Origin: Clostridia bacterium
Lineage (GTDB): Bacteria > Bacillota > Clostridia > Christensenellales > UBA3700
NCBI GenBank assembly: GCA_029068165.1
Contig: JAIEDA010000013.1
Span: 1 to 63,205, forward strand
Reading direction: 5' to 3'
DNA length: 63,205 nucleotides
The notes under the pieces are model-generated. The model saw only the letters and a list, made by a program, of their open reading frames with translations, did not search any database and was not told the DNA's origin. Positions 36,896 to 46,002 of the stretch are shown here, piece by piece. Made by a program: the position numbers and the translations under genes. Every line of letters starts with the position of its first letter. Within the stretch, counting starts at the first letter, position 1.

Positions 36896-36937
36896 AAAGC
36901 AACCGTTTGTGTGGATAAGCGGTTGCTTTTTTTATTA
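36896..36937 (+). terminator. Intrinsic terminator after efp
   Basis: AAAGCAACCG at 36896-36905 pairs perfectly with CGGTTGCTTT at 36920-36929, followed by a T run. Confidence 0.85.
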
Positions 36938-37214
36938 GAAATATTATTTTTTTTAAAGAGATATCCACATAACATTTATTTTCTTTAACTTAAAAGTTTA
37001 TAAATTTGCTTAAATTTCCACATTCCACAGTTACGGACCAAATTTATTTGTATTATAATCTTATTGATTAGCATTTCGTCTGTACTTGCGATTTTGATAT
37101 GAAATCTTCCGCGATAAGACTTAATTTTAATATTGAGTTTTGTCGAATTTTTTTATAAAAACCGTTCATTTGTAGTATAGTCATACGAGGCTGAAACGGA
37201 CATTAAGATATTGT
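36938..37214 (+). promoter_or_regulatory. Intergenic region upstream of spoIIIAA, possible sporulation promoter
   Basis: AT-rich DNA with no convincing ORF. CATACGAG at 37182-37189 resembles the -10 of sigma-E promoters (CATACAnT), about 25 nt before the spoIIIAA start. I cannot identify a -35 at the right spacing. sigma-E control of this operon is established in B. subtilis, so this element is plausible but unproven. The rest of the interval shows nothing I can name. Confidence 0.3.
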
Positions 37215-38075
37215 ATGGAAAGTATGCTCTCAAAATTATTACCGCTAAGCATTTACAACGAACTCTATAGAGTATGCGACTTCAATGAACTTAGCGAAAT
37301 AAGATTGAGAGTAGACAAACCTATACATTATGCGATAAACGGAAGGTACAAAAGACTTGGCGATTTTTGCATAAGCTCAAGCGACGTTGAAAAGATACTT
37401 TCGTACGCTACGAAATCGTCTTTATACGCTTACAACACGAGTATGGTTGACGGGTTCATCACTTTTGACGGCGGCATAAGAATAGGCGTAAGCGGAGAAG
37501 GCGTACTAAAAGGCGGCAGTCTTTGCGCTCTAAAGAACGTTACGTCGCTTTGCATTAGGATCCCACACTACGTCGAGATAAAAGACAAAAGAATAGACTC
37601 ATTACTCAAAAATTTTCAAAACACGCTGATAATATCCAAACCCGGCTACGGAAAAACAACGCTTCTTAGATATATGATAAAGCGACTATCCGACGAAGCT
37701 TACAACGTTTTGGTCTTGGATGAGCGGGGCGAGTTGAGCGGAGTAAGCGACGGCAAACAAACGATAGACTTGGGCGAATGTAGCGACGTAGCATTGGGCA
37801 TTCCAAAGATTACCGCCTACGCTTCGCAAGTGCGGAGTATGCGTCCCGACGTGATAGCGACCGACGAGATATTCGGCGAAAAGGAAATCGAGTGCATTGC
37901 CGACTGCGTTAGATGCGGAGTAAAGATAATCGCAACGCTTCATTCGGACGACCCGAAAAGCTTGAAGAAAAACGCTTCGTATTCAAAACTATTAGACGAT
38001 ATTCGCTATGTCGTTTGCATTGCGGGAATAGGCAATATCGATAAAGTCATCGATTTAAAAAACGGTCTAATTTGA
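37215..38075 (+). CDS. spoIIIAA: Stage III sporulation protein AA (ATPase)
   Basis: 286 residues; a secretion-type ATPase thought to power the SpoIIIA-SpoIIQ channel between mother cell and forespore. Walker A is SKPGYGKTTLLR and the Walker B region LVLDERGELSG, with YASQVRSMRPDVIATDEIFG and IIATLHSDD after it. The N-terminal LSEIRLRVDKPI and GGIRIGVSGEGV segments are typical. First of eight spoIIIA genes. No strong ribosome-binding site is seen. Confidence 0.95.
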   Translation: MESMLSKLLPLSIYNELYRVCDFNELSEIRLRVDKPIHYAINGRYKRLGDFCISSSDVEKILSYATKSSLYAYNTSMVDGFITFDGGIRIGVSGEGVLKGGSLCALKNVTSLCIRIPHYVEIKDKRIDSLLKNFQNTLIISKPGYGKTTLLRYMIKRLSDEAYNVLVLDERGELSGVSDGKQTIDLGECSDVALGIPKITAYASQVRSMRPDVIATDEIFGEKEIECIADCVRCGVKIIATLHSDDPKSLKKNASYSKLLDDIRYVVCIAGIGNIDKVIDLKNGLI

Positions 38076-38114
38076 CTATCGAACTTTGACGATTGATCAG
38101 CTTGGAGGATTTAT

Positions 38115-38612
38115 ATGCTAAAAATGACTTTAGGCGGTATACTTTGCTTTATAAGCGCGTACTTGGGAATTGTGGGGAAAAACTACTATGAAAAGAGATA
38201 CAAATATCTTGCGAGTTTCAACGACTATTTGCTTGCGCTCGTAGACGGCATAAGTTATTCCAAAGACAGGCTGCCTGAAATATCTAAGAAATACTTAGCT
38301 CAATCAAAGGGCGGATTCAGCAAGGACTTACAATCCTTTATTAGCGTTATTGAACGCGTTGGCGAGGAAGAGAAGATTGAAAACTGCTTTAATTGCAAGT
38401 ACTTAAAAAAACAAGACAAGGCGTACTTTAACGACTTCTTTTCTTCGCTTGGGAAAGTCGATTACGACACTCAGCTTTCCAAACTCAATATGAGTAAAGC
38501 TGAAATGGAAAAGATTCTTGCAAAAGCTGAAAAAGACAAAAAGACTACCGGAAACGTACTGTCGAAGTTGGGGCTTTTAATAGGTATAACTATAATGATT
38601 ATTTTAGTATAG
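38115..38612 (+). CDS. spoIIIAB: Stage III sporulation protein AB
   Basis: 165 residues resembling a GspF-type membrane subunit: a hydrophobic N-terminus (about 4-20), a helical soluble middle with YEKRYKYLASFNDYLLALVD, and a C-terminal membrane helix (LGLLIGITIMIILV). It is part of the channel complex made in the mother cell. The identification rests on weak similarity plus its exact place between spoIIIAA and spoIIIAC. GGAGGA precedes the ATG. Confidence 0.88.
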   Translation: MLKMTLGGILCFISAYLGIVGKNYYEKRYKYLASFNDYLLALVDGISYSKDRLPEISKKYLAQSKGGFSKDLQSFISVIERVGEEEKIENCFNCKYLKKQDKAYFNDFFSSLGKVDYDTQLSKLNMSKAEMEKILAKAEKDKKTTGNVLSKLGLLIGITIMIILV

Positions 38613-38624
38613 GAAGGAGAATTT

Positions 38625-38822
38625 ATGGCGGTTGACATTATTTTTAAGATTGCGGGAATAGGTCTTTTGACGGCGATAATAAACGTAATTCTCAAGAAAA
38701 ACGACAAAGACGAAATAGCAAATTACGTTACGATAGCGGGTCTTATATTAGTATTGATTTTAGTGTTGGATATGCTTGGAGGATTGTTTGACACGCTCAA
38801 ATCGCTGCTCAATCTCTATTAG
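38625..38822 (+). CDS. spoIIIAC: Stage III sporulation protein AC
   Basis: 65 residues with two membrane helices. DIIFKIAGIGLLTAIINVIL and LKKNDKDEIANYVTIAGLIL are the standard sequence of this small and well conserved protein. GAAGGAG precedes the ATG; spoIIIAD follows after 7 nt. Confidence 0.95.
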   Translation: MAVDIIFKIAGIGLLTAIINVILKKNDKDEIANYVTIAGLILVLILVLDMLGGLFDTLKSLLNLY

Positions 38823-38829
38823 GTGAGTT

Positions 38830-39213
38830 ATGGATATCTTTAAGATCGTAGGAATAGCGATAGTCGGTTGCGTGTGCAGCTTGGTGCTGAAGAATACTCA
38901 ATCGCAGTTTGCAACGCTCTCGACTTTGGCTACGGGAATTATTATACTTATAATCGCGCTTTCGTCTTTTTCGAAAGTCATACTTTCGTTTCAGTCTATC
39001 ATAGACAAGACAGGCGTAAATTCGCAAATATTTTCAAGTCTTTTGAAGATAATCGGTATTGGCTACATAACCGAATATAGCCAAAGCGTATGCGACGATT
39101 TCGGTTGCGCAAGCATAGGAAAGAAAGTTTCTTTTGCAGGAAAAATCGCTATCTTTTTATTGGCGTTGCCAATAATTGAAAACCTCATCGCGGTAATAGT
39201 GGAGATATTGTAG
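38830..39213 (+). CDS. spoIIIAD: Stage III sporulation protein AD
   Basis: 127 residues with four membrane segments. It has MDIFKIVGIAIVGCVCSLVL, then KIIGIGYITEYSQSVCDDFG and CASIGKKVSFAGKIAIFLLA, conserved in the family. Its TAG stop shares one base with the GTG start of spoIIIAE. Confidence 0.95.
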   Translation: MDIFKIVGIAIVGCVCSLVLKNTQSQFATLSTLATGIIILIIALSSFSKVILSFQSIIDKTGVNSQIFSSLLKIIGIGYITEYSQSVCDDFGCASIGKKVSFAGKIAIFLLALPIIENLIAVIVEIL

Positions 39214-40433
39214 TGAAAAAAATTAAGGCAAGACTAAACTTTAGCAAGTATCTAATAGTTGCGTTACTTATTTGTATAGCCGTTGTCTTTGCCTTGCAAT
39301 CAGCTCAAGTATGCTACGCCGACAAAGCTCAAGACGAAAGCGAAAAAACAATTCAGGATAACGTCGACGAAAACCTCGACAAAATGGACTTGTCTAAACT
39401 CGAAGAGCTGCTAGCAAGCCTAGGCGACGACTTTCGTACGCTATTCGGAAGCGACGCAACTTCGACGATAAAATCAATCGTAAACGGCGATTTCCAAGGC
39501 GGTTTCAGTGACTTTTTATCAATACTGACTAAGGGAATCGGGAAGAGCATTTTAGACGTATTGCCTATGGTTCTCACAATCGTTGCCGTCGCCGTAATTT
39601 ACAGTTTGCTTGAGGGATTGAGCTCAGGGTTCGTGCGACAGCCTACTAAGCAGCTAATTTACTTCGCAACTTACAGCGCGATTATCTTGGTAGTTATGAT
39701 AGAAATAGGTTCTATAATATCGCTCACGACCAACACGATAAGGTCCATAAAAACTGTTATGGAAGCCATTTTCCCAATATTACTTACGCTCGTCACGCTT
39801 TTGGGCGGAGTAAATTCATCGGCGGTATTCAAACCTATGATGGTAACGCTGACGTCTTTTATAACAACCTTTATATCAAGCGTCATCATCCCGTTTTTTA
39901 TTGCCGCCATAGCATTCAGCGTAGTAGGCAATCTTACTAAGAGCGTAAAACTCGACAAGCTGACCGGCTTTTTCAAATCAAGCGCTACGTACGTACTCGG
40001 CGGAGTATTCAGTTTGTTTATGGCATTCTTGACGTTTCAAGGCTTGACGGGCGGAGTTATTGACAGCGTATCTATAAAGACGGCGAAATTCGCTATTCAA
40101 AGCTACGTGCCTATACTCGGCGGATATTTGTCGGACGGCTTTGACTTGATGCTGGCAAGTTTGGTGCTGATAAAAAATTCCATAGGCATAATCGGACTGC
40201 TTACGATACTCTCGGTTATCGCGTTGCCTACGATTAAAATAGCCGTGCTGAGCTTAGGTCTAAAGCTTGCAAGCGGAATAATCGAACCGTTATGCGATTC
40301 CAAGTTCAGCAAAATGCTCCACAGCATATCTTCTAACCTAATATTGCTTATCGTTTCGCTCGTGGGAGTAGGCTTTATGTTTTTGATGACGATAATGCTG
40401 GTAATCTATACTTTCAACGCGGGGGTAGTCTAA
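39213..40433 (+). CDS. spoIIIAE: Stage III sporulation protein AE
   Basis: 406 residues with an N-terminal signal-like helix, an acidic soluble stretch (about 32-90) and about eight membrane segments. GGVNSSAVFKPMMVTLTSF, FLTFQGLTGGVIDSVSIKTA and VPILGGYLSDGFDLML are family blocks. The start is GTG, overlapping spoIIIAD by one base. Confidence 0.95.
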   Translation: MKKIKARLNFSKYLIVALLICIAVVFALQSAQVCYADKAQDESEKTIQDNVDENLDKMDLSKLEELLASLGDDFRTLFGSDATSTIKSIVNGDFQGGFSDFLSILTKGIGKSILDVLPMVLTIVAVAVIYSLLEGLSSGFVRQPTKQLIYFATYSAIILVVMIEIGSIISLTTNTIRSIKTVMEAIFPILLTLVTLLGGVNSSAVFKPMMVTLTSFITTFISSVIIPFFIAAIAFSVVGNLTKSVKLDKLTGFFKSSATYVLGGVFSLFMAFLTFQGLTGGVIDSVSIKTAKFAIQSYVPILGGYLSDGFDLMLASLVLIKNSIGIIGLLTILSVIALPTIKIAVLSLGLKLASGIIEPLCDSKFSKMLHSISSNLILLIVSLVGVGFMFLMTIMLVIYTFNAGVV

Positions 40434-40434
40434 T

Positions 40435-40887
40435 ATGAGCGCGTGGTTGATAGGAATAGTCGGAGTAGTCAGCCTCGGGGTGCTTATAGAGATTATTCTT
40501 CCTGAGGGCGAAAACAGCAAATACATAAGAGGAATTTTCTCTATAATCGTAATTTTCGTAATCGTATCGCCGCTGCCAAAATTACTAAAAGGCGACTTTA
40601 TAAAGGAATTTACGGGGAACGGCGAAACTTCTCAAATTGAGATTGACGAGGAATATTATCAGGCTGTAAAAGAGCAAATACACTCTACGCTCATCAACGG
40701 TCTAACGGAAGAGCTGACGGCGAATGGATACGCAGGCGTAGAATTTGAAATAACGTTTGACGACGACTATGCATACGCCGTCAAGAAAGTAACGGTAAAA
40801 AGCGTAATTACTTCGGATAAAGATTGGGAAGAGATTAAAGCTATAATCAAAAATTACGTCGGAGCTACGACGATAGAAAGGAGTTAA
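40435..40887 (+). CDS. spoIIIAF: Stage III sporulation protein AF
   Basis: 150 residues. Two N-terminal helices (AWLIGIVGVVSLGVLIEIIL and IFSIIVIFVIVSPL) with the conserved LPEGENSKYIRG between them, followed by a soluble domain. It starts one base after spoIIIAE ends and has a GGGGG-rich site upstream, so it is coupled. Confidence 0.93.
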   Translation: MSAWLIGIVGVVSLGVLIEIILPEGENSKYIRGIFSIIVIFVIVSPLPKLLKGDFIKEFTGNGETSQIEIDEEYYQAVKEQIHSTLINGLTEELTANGYAGVEFEITFDDDYAYAVKKVTVKSVITSDKDWEEIKAIIKNYVGATTIERS

Positions 40888-40888
40888 A

Positions 40889-41308
40889 ATGAGCGACAAA
40901 TTCAAGGCGCTTGTAGAAAAATGCCGAAAAATAAAAGGTTTTGAGATAATTTGCGCAATAGTCATAGCGGTATTAGCGATATGCGTATATTTTAGTGTAA
41001 ACGCAATGATGGGCAAAAAAGAAAGCGCTCCCGCTTCAACTGACCAAACTCAAGAAGGCTTGATTGGCGAGATAAAAACAATCCTCTCGAGCATAGACGG
41101 AGTAGGCGAATGCGAGGTGCTTATAACGTACAAGTACAACGGCGAGGACGTCAGCGCGGATACGCTCAACGCGACCGACAACATTCAAGGCGTTGTCGTC
41201 GTTGCCGAGGGCGGACAAGACGTTTACACGAGAATAAAAATCACAAACGCGTTATGCACGCTTCTAAAAATAGAGGCAGGAAATATACAAATCTTTGAAA
41301 TGAAATAA
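40889..41308 (+). CDS. spoIIIAG: Stage III sporulation protein AG
   Basis: 139 residues with one membrane helix (about 19-37) and a soluble domain with LSSIDGVGECEVLITY and QGVVVVAEGGQDVYTRIKIT. This is the ring-forming RBM-fold subunit facing the space between the two membranes. It is a little shorter than the B. subtilis protein. AAAGGAG precedes the ATG. Confidence 0.95.
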   Translation: MSDKFKALVEKCRKIKGFEIICAIVIAVLAICVYFSVNAMMGKKESAPASTDQTQEGLIGEIKTILSSIDGVGECEVLITYKYNGEDVSADTLNATDNIQGVVVVAEGGQDVYTRIKITNALCTLLKIEAGNIQIFEMK

Positions 41309-41320
41309 ATGGAGGTCAAA

Positions 41321-41851
41321 ATGGCAAAAAAAGAAAAAACAAAGAAACTCTCATCAAATGGCAAAAAAGCGCTCGTACTGTGCTGTATGGTTGCGCTCTT
41401 GGTAGTGACCGGCGTACTTAACTACGTTCTCAACACGCAAATCAAAGACGGCAACAATCCCAACGACGTCGTTGATAATTTGGGCGACGGCGCAGCCGTA
41501 GAAACTTTCTTCGCTTCGCATAGAAGCAATAGAGAAACGGCTAGAGCCGAAGAGTTCAGCTACTTAGACGCTATCATATCTTCCGAGGCTACGAGCGAAA
41601 CAGTTAAGGCAAGCGCTGAAGAAAAGCAAGTCGAGCTTCTTTCCTTCATCGAGCAGGAACTCGTACTCGAAAGCCTTATCAAAGCAAAAGGGTTTGAAGA
41701 CGCCGTCGTTACTATGAGCACCAACAACCTCAACGTCATTGTTAAGCAAGCCGAATTGACGAAAGAAGAAGTAGCTCAAATTCTCGGCACTATTCTTCAA
41801 GAAACAAACTATACTGCTAGTCAAGTATACGTCGTACCTTATACTGCGTAA
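41321..41851 (+). CDS. spoIIIAH: Stage III sporulation protein AH
   Basis: About 176 residues; the mother-cell partner of SpoIIQ, related to YscJ-type ring proteins. It has a basic N-terminus, one helix (about 17-35), an acidic linker and a RBM-like C-terminal domain (DAVVTMSTNNLNVIVKQAEL, QVYVVPY). I set the start at 41321 because TGGAGGTC lies just upstream; an ATG at 41309 would put that site inside the gene. It ends the complete eight-gene operon. Confidence 0.93.
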   Translation: MAKKEKTKKLSSNGKKALVLCCMVALLVVTGVLNYVLNTQIKDGNNPNDVVDNLGDGAAVETFFASHRSNRETARAEEFSYLDAIISSEATSETVKASAEEKQVELLSFIEQELVLESLIKAKGFEDAVVTMSTNNLNVIVKQAELTKEEVAQILGTILQETNYTASQVYVVPYTA

Positions 41852-41895
41852 ACAATTCTTATATACTTAGCGACGTCTTAGCAATATCGCATTAA

Positions 41896-41932
41896 TTTTG
41901 CCGACCCGTTTGGGTCGGCAAAACGTATTTTT
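41896..41932 (+). terminator. Intrinsic terminator of the spoIIIA operon
   Basis: TTTTGCCGACCC at 41896-41907 pairs perfectly with GGGTCGGCAAAA at 41912-41923, loop GTTT, followed by CGTATTTTT. Confidence 0.85.
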
Positions 41933-42022
41933 AAGTTAAATTTGTTAGAGTAAAAGACTTTGCGAAATATAATTATAATAAAATAGCTAATAATTATTAT
42001 ATATAAATAATACGAACTATGC

Positions 42023-42051
42023 TTGTCAAACTTATTTTGATATGCTAGAAT
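42023..42051 (+). promoter_or_regulatory. Promoter of the Asp23-nusB gene run
   Basis: TTGTCA at 42023-42028, a 17-nt spacer and TAGAAT at 42046-42051. The leader is about 16 nt and carries ACGGAGG. Confidence 0.6.
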
Positions 42052-42073
42052 AAGAGTATCAACGGAGGTATAA

Positions 42074-42424
42074 ATGGCTATAGAATTTGGTTCGGATGCA
42101 AATAAATCCATTCAAACGTACGTAAACGTAATATCTTCAATCACCGGCAGCGCGGCTTCGCAGGTCGACGGAGTGGTATCCGTCACGTACGGAAGCAATA
42201 AAAGCGACAAAAGAAAAAAGAGTAAAAACAAGGCTATCGACGTAGTTATCTACGATAATAAACTCGTTAAAATCGAAATATCCGTAAACATATATTACGG
42301 ATACGTAATACCGGTCGTGGTATGCAAGTTACAGGAAAAAATCAAGCAAGAGATTGAAAAATCAACTTTTTACAAAGTTAGCAGCGTAAACGTAAACGTA
42401 GTCGGTATCGTAGCCGGCAACTGA
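42074..42424 (+). CDS. Asp23/Gls24 family protein
   Basis: 116 residues. It has the Asp23 pattern: an N-terminal VNVISSITGSAASQVDGVVS helix and strand, then VKIEISVNIYYGYVIPVVVC and VVGIVAGN at the end. Family members are envelope-stress or membrane-associated proteins of Gram-positives, and one often sits just upstream of nusB, as here. Its exact role is unknown. ACGGAGG precedes the ATG. Confidence 0.9.
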   Translation: MAIEFGSDANKSIQTYVNVISSITGSAASQVDGVVSVTYGSNKSDKRKKSKNKAIDVVIYDNKLVKIEISVNIYYGYVIPVVVCKLQEKIKQEIEKSTFYKVSSVNVNVVGIVAGN

Positions 42425-42447
42425 TTGACATAAGGAGAAATTCGGCA

Positions 42448-42858
42448 ATGAGCAGAAGAAGCGCAAGGTTAGACGCGTATCAGCTAATCTTCGGATACTT
42501 ATTTTCTAAAGAGATAGATACGAAAACTCTCGATACGATGCTCAATGCGCAAGACATAACCGAGAGCGACGCAGAGTACATAAACGATACTATAAACGGC
42601 GTAAAAGAGCACTACGACGAACTTTTGTCTTTGATCGCCGAAAACAGCAAAAATTTTAAGCTTGATAGAATTTACAAATCCGACTTAGCGGCTCTATTAT
42701 TGGCTTGCTATGAAATGAAATATATAGAGGATATTCCTCTCAAAGTTTCTATCAGCGAAGCGATAGAACTCGTTAAAATTTTCTCAACCGAAAACAGCAA
42801 TAAATTCGTCAACGGCGTATTGAAAGGCGTATTCAACGAATTAAATAAAGAGGTGTAA
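42448..42858 (+). CDS. nusB: Transcription antitermination factor NusB
   Basis: 136 residues, all-helical. It begins RRSARLDAYQLIFGYLFS and has YKSDLAALLLACYEMKYIED and ISEAIELVKIFSTENSNKFV, FVNGVLKGV, typical of NusB, which binds boxA RNA with NusE (S10) in rRNA transcription. AAGGAGAA precedes the ATG. folD follows after 2 nt. Confidence 0.95.
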   Translation: MSRRSARLDAYQLIFGYLFSKEIDTKTLDTMLNAQDITESDAEYINDTINGVKEHYDELLSLIAENSKNFKLDRIYKSDLAALLLACYEMKYIEDIPLKVSISEAIELVKIFSTENSNKFVNGVLKGVFNELNKEV

Positions 42859-42860
42859 TT

Positions 42861-43709
42861 ATGCTAATTTACGGCAAAGAAGTAGCGGCAAAAATTCTCG
42901 ACGACGTAACGCTCAAGACTTTAGAGTTTGAAAAGCAGTACGACCGCAAACCTACTTTAGCGGTAATTATCGTAGGCGAAGATCCCGCTTCTCAAACTTA
43001 CGTACGCAACAAAATCAACGGCTGCAAACAGGTTGGATTTAATTCCTTGCACTACGAATTTCCCGACGGAACCCCGCAAGATGAGATAATTCAAACAATC
43101 AAAGCTCTCGCCAAAGACGATAAAGTAGACGGCATATTGGTGCAGTTGCCTTTGCCTAAAGGCTACGACGAGAAAGCCGTACTTGCAAACATTCCCGATA
43201 GCAAAGACGTGGACGGATTTAACGCTTCAAACATAGGCAATCTTTGCCTGGGAAGACCGCGAACCGTTTCGTGTACGCCGCTTGGAGTAATGAAGATGCT
43301 TGAATATGCAGGCGTAAACTTGAGCGGTAAAAACGCTGTGGTTTTGGGTAGAAGCAATACAGTAGGAAAGCCTATGGCAATGCTGCTTCTCAACGCAAAC
43401 TGCACCGTAAGCGTATGTCACAGCAAGACGGAAAATCTCGCCGAGTATACGAAAAAAGCCGACGTCTTGGTCGTAGCTATAGGAAAGCCGAAATTTGTCA
43501 CGGCGGATATGGTCAAAGACGGAGCGATTGTCATAGACGTAGGAATCAACCGCGTTGACGGCAAACTGTGCGGCGACGTAGATTTTGATTCGGTTGAGCC
43601 TAAGACGTCATTTATTACTCCAGTTCCCGGCGGAGTAGGACCTATGACGATATCTATGTTACTCTATAATACTTTAACGTTGGCAATAGCGAAGGAAAAT
43701 GAACGGTAA
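42861..43709 (+). CDS. folD: Methylenetetrahydrofolate dehydrogenase / cyclohydrolase FolD
   Basis: 282 residues. The catalytic lysine and tyrosine lie in DPASQTYVRNKINGCKQVG; DGILVQLPLPKGYDEKAVL, KDVDGFNASNIG, VLGRSNTVGKPMAMLLL and FITPVPGGVGPMTISMLL are diagnostic. It supplies one-carbon units for purines and formyl-methionine. AAAGAGGTG precedes the ATG. Its end overlaps xseA by 11 bases. Confidence 0.97.
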   Translation: MLIYGKEVAAKILDDVTLKTLEFEKQYDRKPTLAVIIVGEDPASQTYVRNKINGCKQVGFNSLHYEFPDGTPQDEIIQTIKALAKDDKVDGILVQLPLPKGYDEKAVLANIPDSKDVDGFNASNIGNLCLGRPRTVSCTPLGVMKMLEYAGVNLSGKNAVVLGRSNTVGKPMAMLLLNANCTVSVCHSKTENLAEYTKKADVLVVAIGKPKFVTADMVKDGAIVIDVGINRVDGKLCGDVDFDSVEPKTSFITPVPGGVGPMTISMLLYNTLTLAIAKENER

Positions 43710-44886
43710 TATAATCAACGTTACGGCGCTAAATACCGTTATCAACGCTATATTCAGGGCGGAAGAGCATTTACACGATATTCAAGTCGCAGGGGAAATA
43801 TCGGGCTATAGAATATCCGGTGGTCACGCTTACTTTACTCTTAAAGACGAGAACTGCCAAATTGAAGCGACTTGTTTCAACTGCGCAAAGACGTATATTC
43901 CCAAAGACGGAGAAAGCGTTATTGCAAAAGGCTCCGTCGATTATTACGCTAAAGGCGGAAAATTAAAGTTCAAGGTAGACGCCATAACTCCAATAGGCCA
44001 AGGCTTGCTTGCAATTCAACTTGAAATATTAAAGCGGAGATTGGAAAAGGAAGGATACTTTGACCAAAGCCATAAAAAGCCAATTCCGCCTTATCCGGCG
44101 AACGTATGCGTAATTACGTCCTTTAGCGGCGCGGTTATTAGAGATATAAAAAAGACCATACGGCTTAAAAACGATATTATTAATATTTATATCAAAGACG
44201 TAAGAGTGCAAGGCGAGGGCTCTCATAAAGATATTATCAAAGCTCTCGAGCAAGTTGATGAACTTGGATACGACGTGTTGATTATTGCAAGAGGCGGCGG
44301 CTCGGCTGAGGATTTAATGCCTTTCAATAATGAAGAACTCGTTAAGGCTATATACGAGTGCAAAACGCCTATCATATCCGCGGTCGGACACGAAACCGAC
44401 TATACGCTTTGCGACGAAGTCGCTGACTATAGAGCGGCTACGCCTACTGCGGCGGCTGAATATATTGCGTACGATACGTATCAGCTCAAGAGATATTTTG
44501 CCGACGTTTTGCTTAAAACGAGAAAGCTTGTTAATAAACAAGTTGAGGAGATAGAGGGGGATTTGCAAAGAAAACTCAAATTTGTCAACTATCAAATGAA
44601 TTTGAGCTACGCAAATAATTCTCACGCTCTTGAGCAACGTATGAAAGCTCTAAGCGGCGCAATGGACAAAGCCTATACGAATACTCGGCATAGCCTAGAA
44701 AATATAATAATGAAGCTACAAGCCAACAATCCGCTCGCCATATTGGGAAAAGGTTATTGGCGGATGAGCAAAGACGGTACAGCCGTTTCTACGGCGGCAG
44801 CTTTGAAAAAGGGCGATAGCGTAACTTTGCAAACAAGCGACGGAATAGCGCAAGCGGAGATTTTGGAGGTAAAGAATGAAATTTGA
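43699..44886 (+). CDS. xseA: Exodeoxyribonuclease VII large subunit
   Basis: 395 residues. The N-terminal OB fold contains DIQVAGEISGYRISGGHAYF; the nuclease domain has ICVITSFSGAVIRDIKKTI-like sequence, DVLIIARGGGSAEDLMPFNN, ISAVGHETDYTLCDEVADYR and AATPTAAAEY. A coiled-coil region follows and the C-terminal GYWRMSKDGTAVS matches the family end. It overlaps folD and xseB by about 11 bases each, so the three are coupled. Confidence 0.96.
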   Translation: MNGNIINVTALNTVINAIFRAEEHLHDIQVAGEISGYRISGGHAYFTLKDENCQIEATCFNCAKTYIPKDGESVIAKGSVDYYAKGGKLKFKVDAITPIGQGLLAIQLEILKRRLEKEGYFDQSHKKPIPPYPANVCVITSFSGAVIRDIKKTIRLKNDIINIYIKDVRVQGEGSHKDIIKALEQVDELGYDVLIIARGGGSAEDLMPFNNEELVKAIYECKTPIISAVGHETDYTLCDEVADYRAATPTAAAEYIAYDTYQLKRYFADVLLKTRKLVNKQVEEIEGDLQRKLKFVNYQMNLSYANNSHALEQRMKALSGAMDKAYTNTRHSLENIIMKLQANNPLAILGKGYWRMSKDGTAVSTAAALKKGDSVTLQTSDGIAQAEILEVKNEI

Positions 44887-45088
44887 AGAAGCTTTGAAAC
44901 AACTTGACGGAATCGTAGAAAAACTCGAAACCGGAAAACTCTCCGTTGACGAGAGTATATCGTTATATTCCAAAGCAATGGAACTGTGCAAAGATTGCAG
45001 CGATAAGCTCAGCGAAGTCAAAGGTCAAATCGCATTGCTGGAAGAAAAATCAAACGAGATGATAGCTAAACTCGTCGAGGTAGATTAG
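44876..45088 (+). CDS. xseB: Exodeoxyribonuclease VII small subunit
   Basis: 70 residues with the standard FEEALKQLDGIVEKLETGKL and SVDESISLYSKAMELCKDCS, a helical hairpin that binds XseA. A TTGGAGGT site lies before the ATG inside xseA. Its TAG shares one base with the GTG start of the prenyl synthase gene. Confidence 0.96.
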   Translation: MKFEEALKQLDGIVEKLETGKLSVDESISLYSKAMELCKDCSDKLSEVKGQIALLEEKSNEMIAKLVEVD

Positions 45089-45963
45089 TGAAGACGTTAT
45101 TGGAAAAATATAAGGATATTTTTTCTAAACAACTGAATAATTATTTGCAAAACAATACTTGCGATATTCAGCCTATTTTTGAAGCGGCGCGCTACGGAAT
45201 AGAAAACGGCGGGAAACGCATACGACCGGCGCTTTGCTATCTTGCGGCTGAATTTTGCTCAAAAGACGAAAGTTTTGTCAAAACTATAGCGCTAGGCGTG
45301 GAAATGATACATTCTTATTCGCTCGTTCACGACGATTTGCCGTGTATGGACGACGACGAACTTAGAAGAGGAAAACCGACCTGTCATATAGTTTACGGCG
45401 AGGGTATGGCTGTGCTTTGCGGCGACGCTTTGTTCAATACGGCTTTTGAAGTAATGCTTAGCGACGAAAATTTCGATCAAAACGCTTTGAAAGCAGTACG
45501 CTATATCGCTAGAAACAGCGGAATAAACGGTATGATTGGCGGACAGTGTATTGACCTATCAAACGTGAGCGAAAGAGATTTTACGCTTGAAGAAATTAAG
45601 AAATTGAACAGGCTAAAGACTTCGTGTCTTATAAAAGCCGCGTTGGTCGGCAGCCTAATCAAGTGCGGGGCAAGCGAAAGCGAAATAGCCGATATGGAAA
45701 GCTACGCCGAAAGACTCGGGGAGATTTTCCAAGTAGTAGACGATATACTTGATAAGACTTCTACATCCGAAATTTTGGGAAAGGACGTAAACCAAGACGG
45801 AGCCAACGGCAAGCGAACAGTAGTAGATATCATGGGGTTGGATGGAGCGAAAGAATACGTTAAAAAACTCCACGCCGCCGCTGTAGCCGACTTAAGCAAG
45901 TACGGCGAAAGAGCTAAAAACTTGATTAGCCTTTGCGGCTATCTTTGTGAGAGAACGCGTTGA
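45088..45963 (+). CDS. ispA: Polyprenyl synthetase (farnesyl/geranyl diphosphate synthase type)
   Basis: 291 residues of the trans-prenyltransferase family. The first Asp-rich motif is SLVHDDLPCMDDDELRRGKP (bacterial FPP type with two extra residues), the second is QVVDDILD, and GGKRIRPALCYLAAE precedes them. GQCIDLSN and KDVNQDGANGKRTVVDIMG are conserved. The start codon is GTG. Its position between xseB and dxs is standard. Product chain length is probably C15 but not proven. Confidence 0.94.
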   Translation: MKTLLEKYKDIFSKQLNNYLQNNTCDIQPIFEAARYGIENGGKRIRPALCYLAAEFCSKDESFVKTIALGVEMIHSYSLVHDDLPCMDDDELRRGKPTCHIVYGEGMAVLCGDALFNTAFEVMLSDENFDQNALKAVRYIARNSGINGMIGGQCIDLSNVSERDFTLEEIKKLNRLKTSCLIKAALVGSLIKCGASESEIADMESYAERLGEIFQVVDDILDKTSTSEILGKDVNQDGANGKRTVVDIMGLDGAKEYVKKLHAAAVADLSKYGERAKNLISLCGYLCERTR

Positions 45964-46002
45964 TATTGGAATAATAGATAATCGTGCGCCATATTTTATA
46001 AT

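Noticed and set aside
37140..37214. A complete sigma-E promoter for spoIIIAA
   Set aside because: The -10-like CATACGAG is there, but no -35 with the expected spacing could be found, so only a weak regulatory call was kept.
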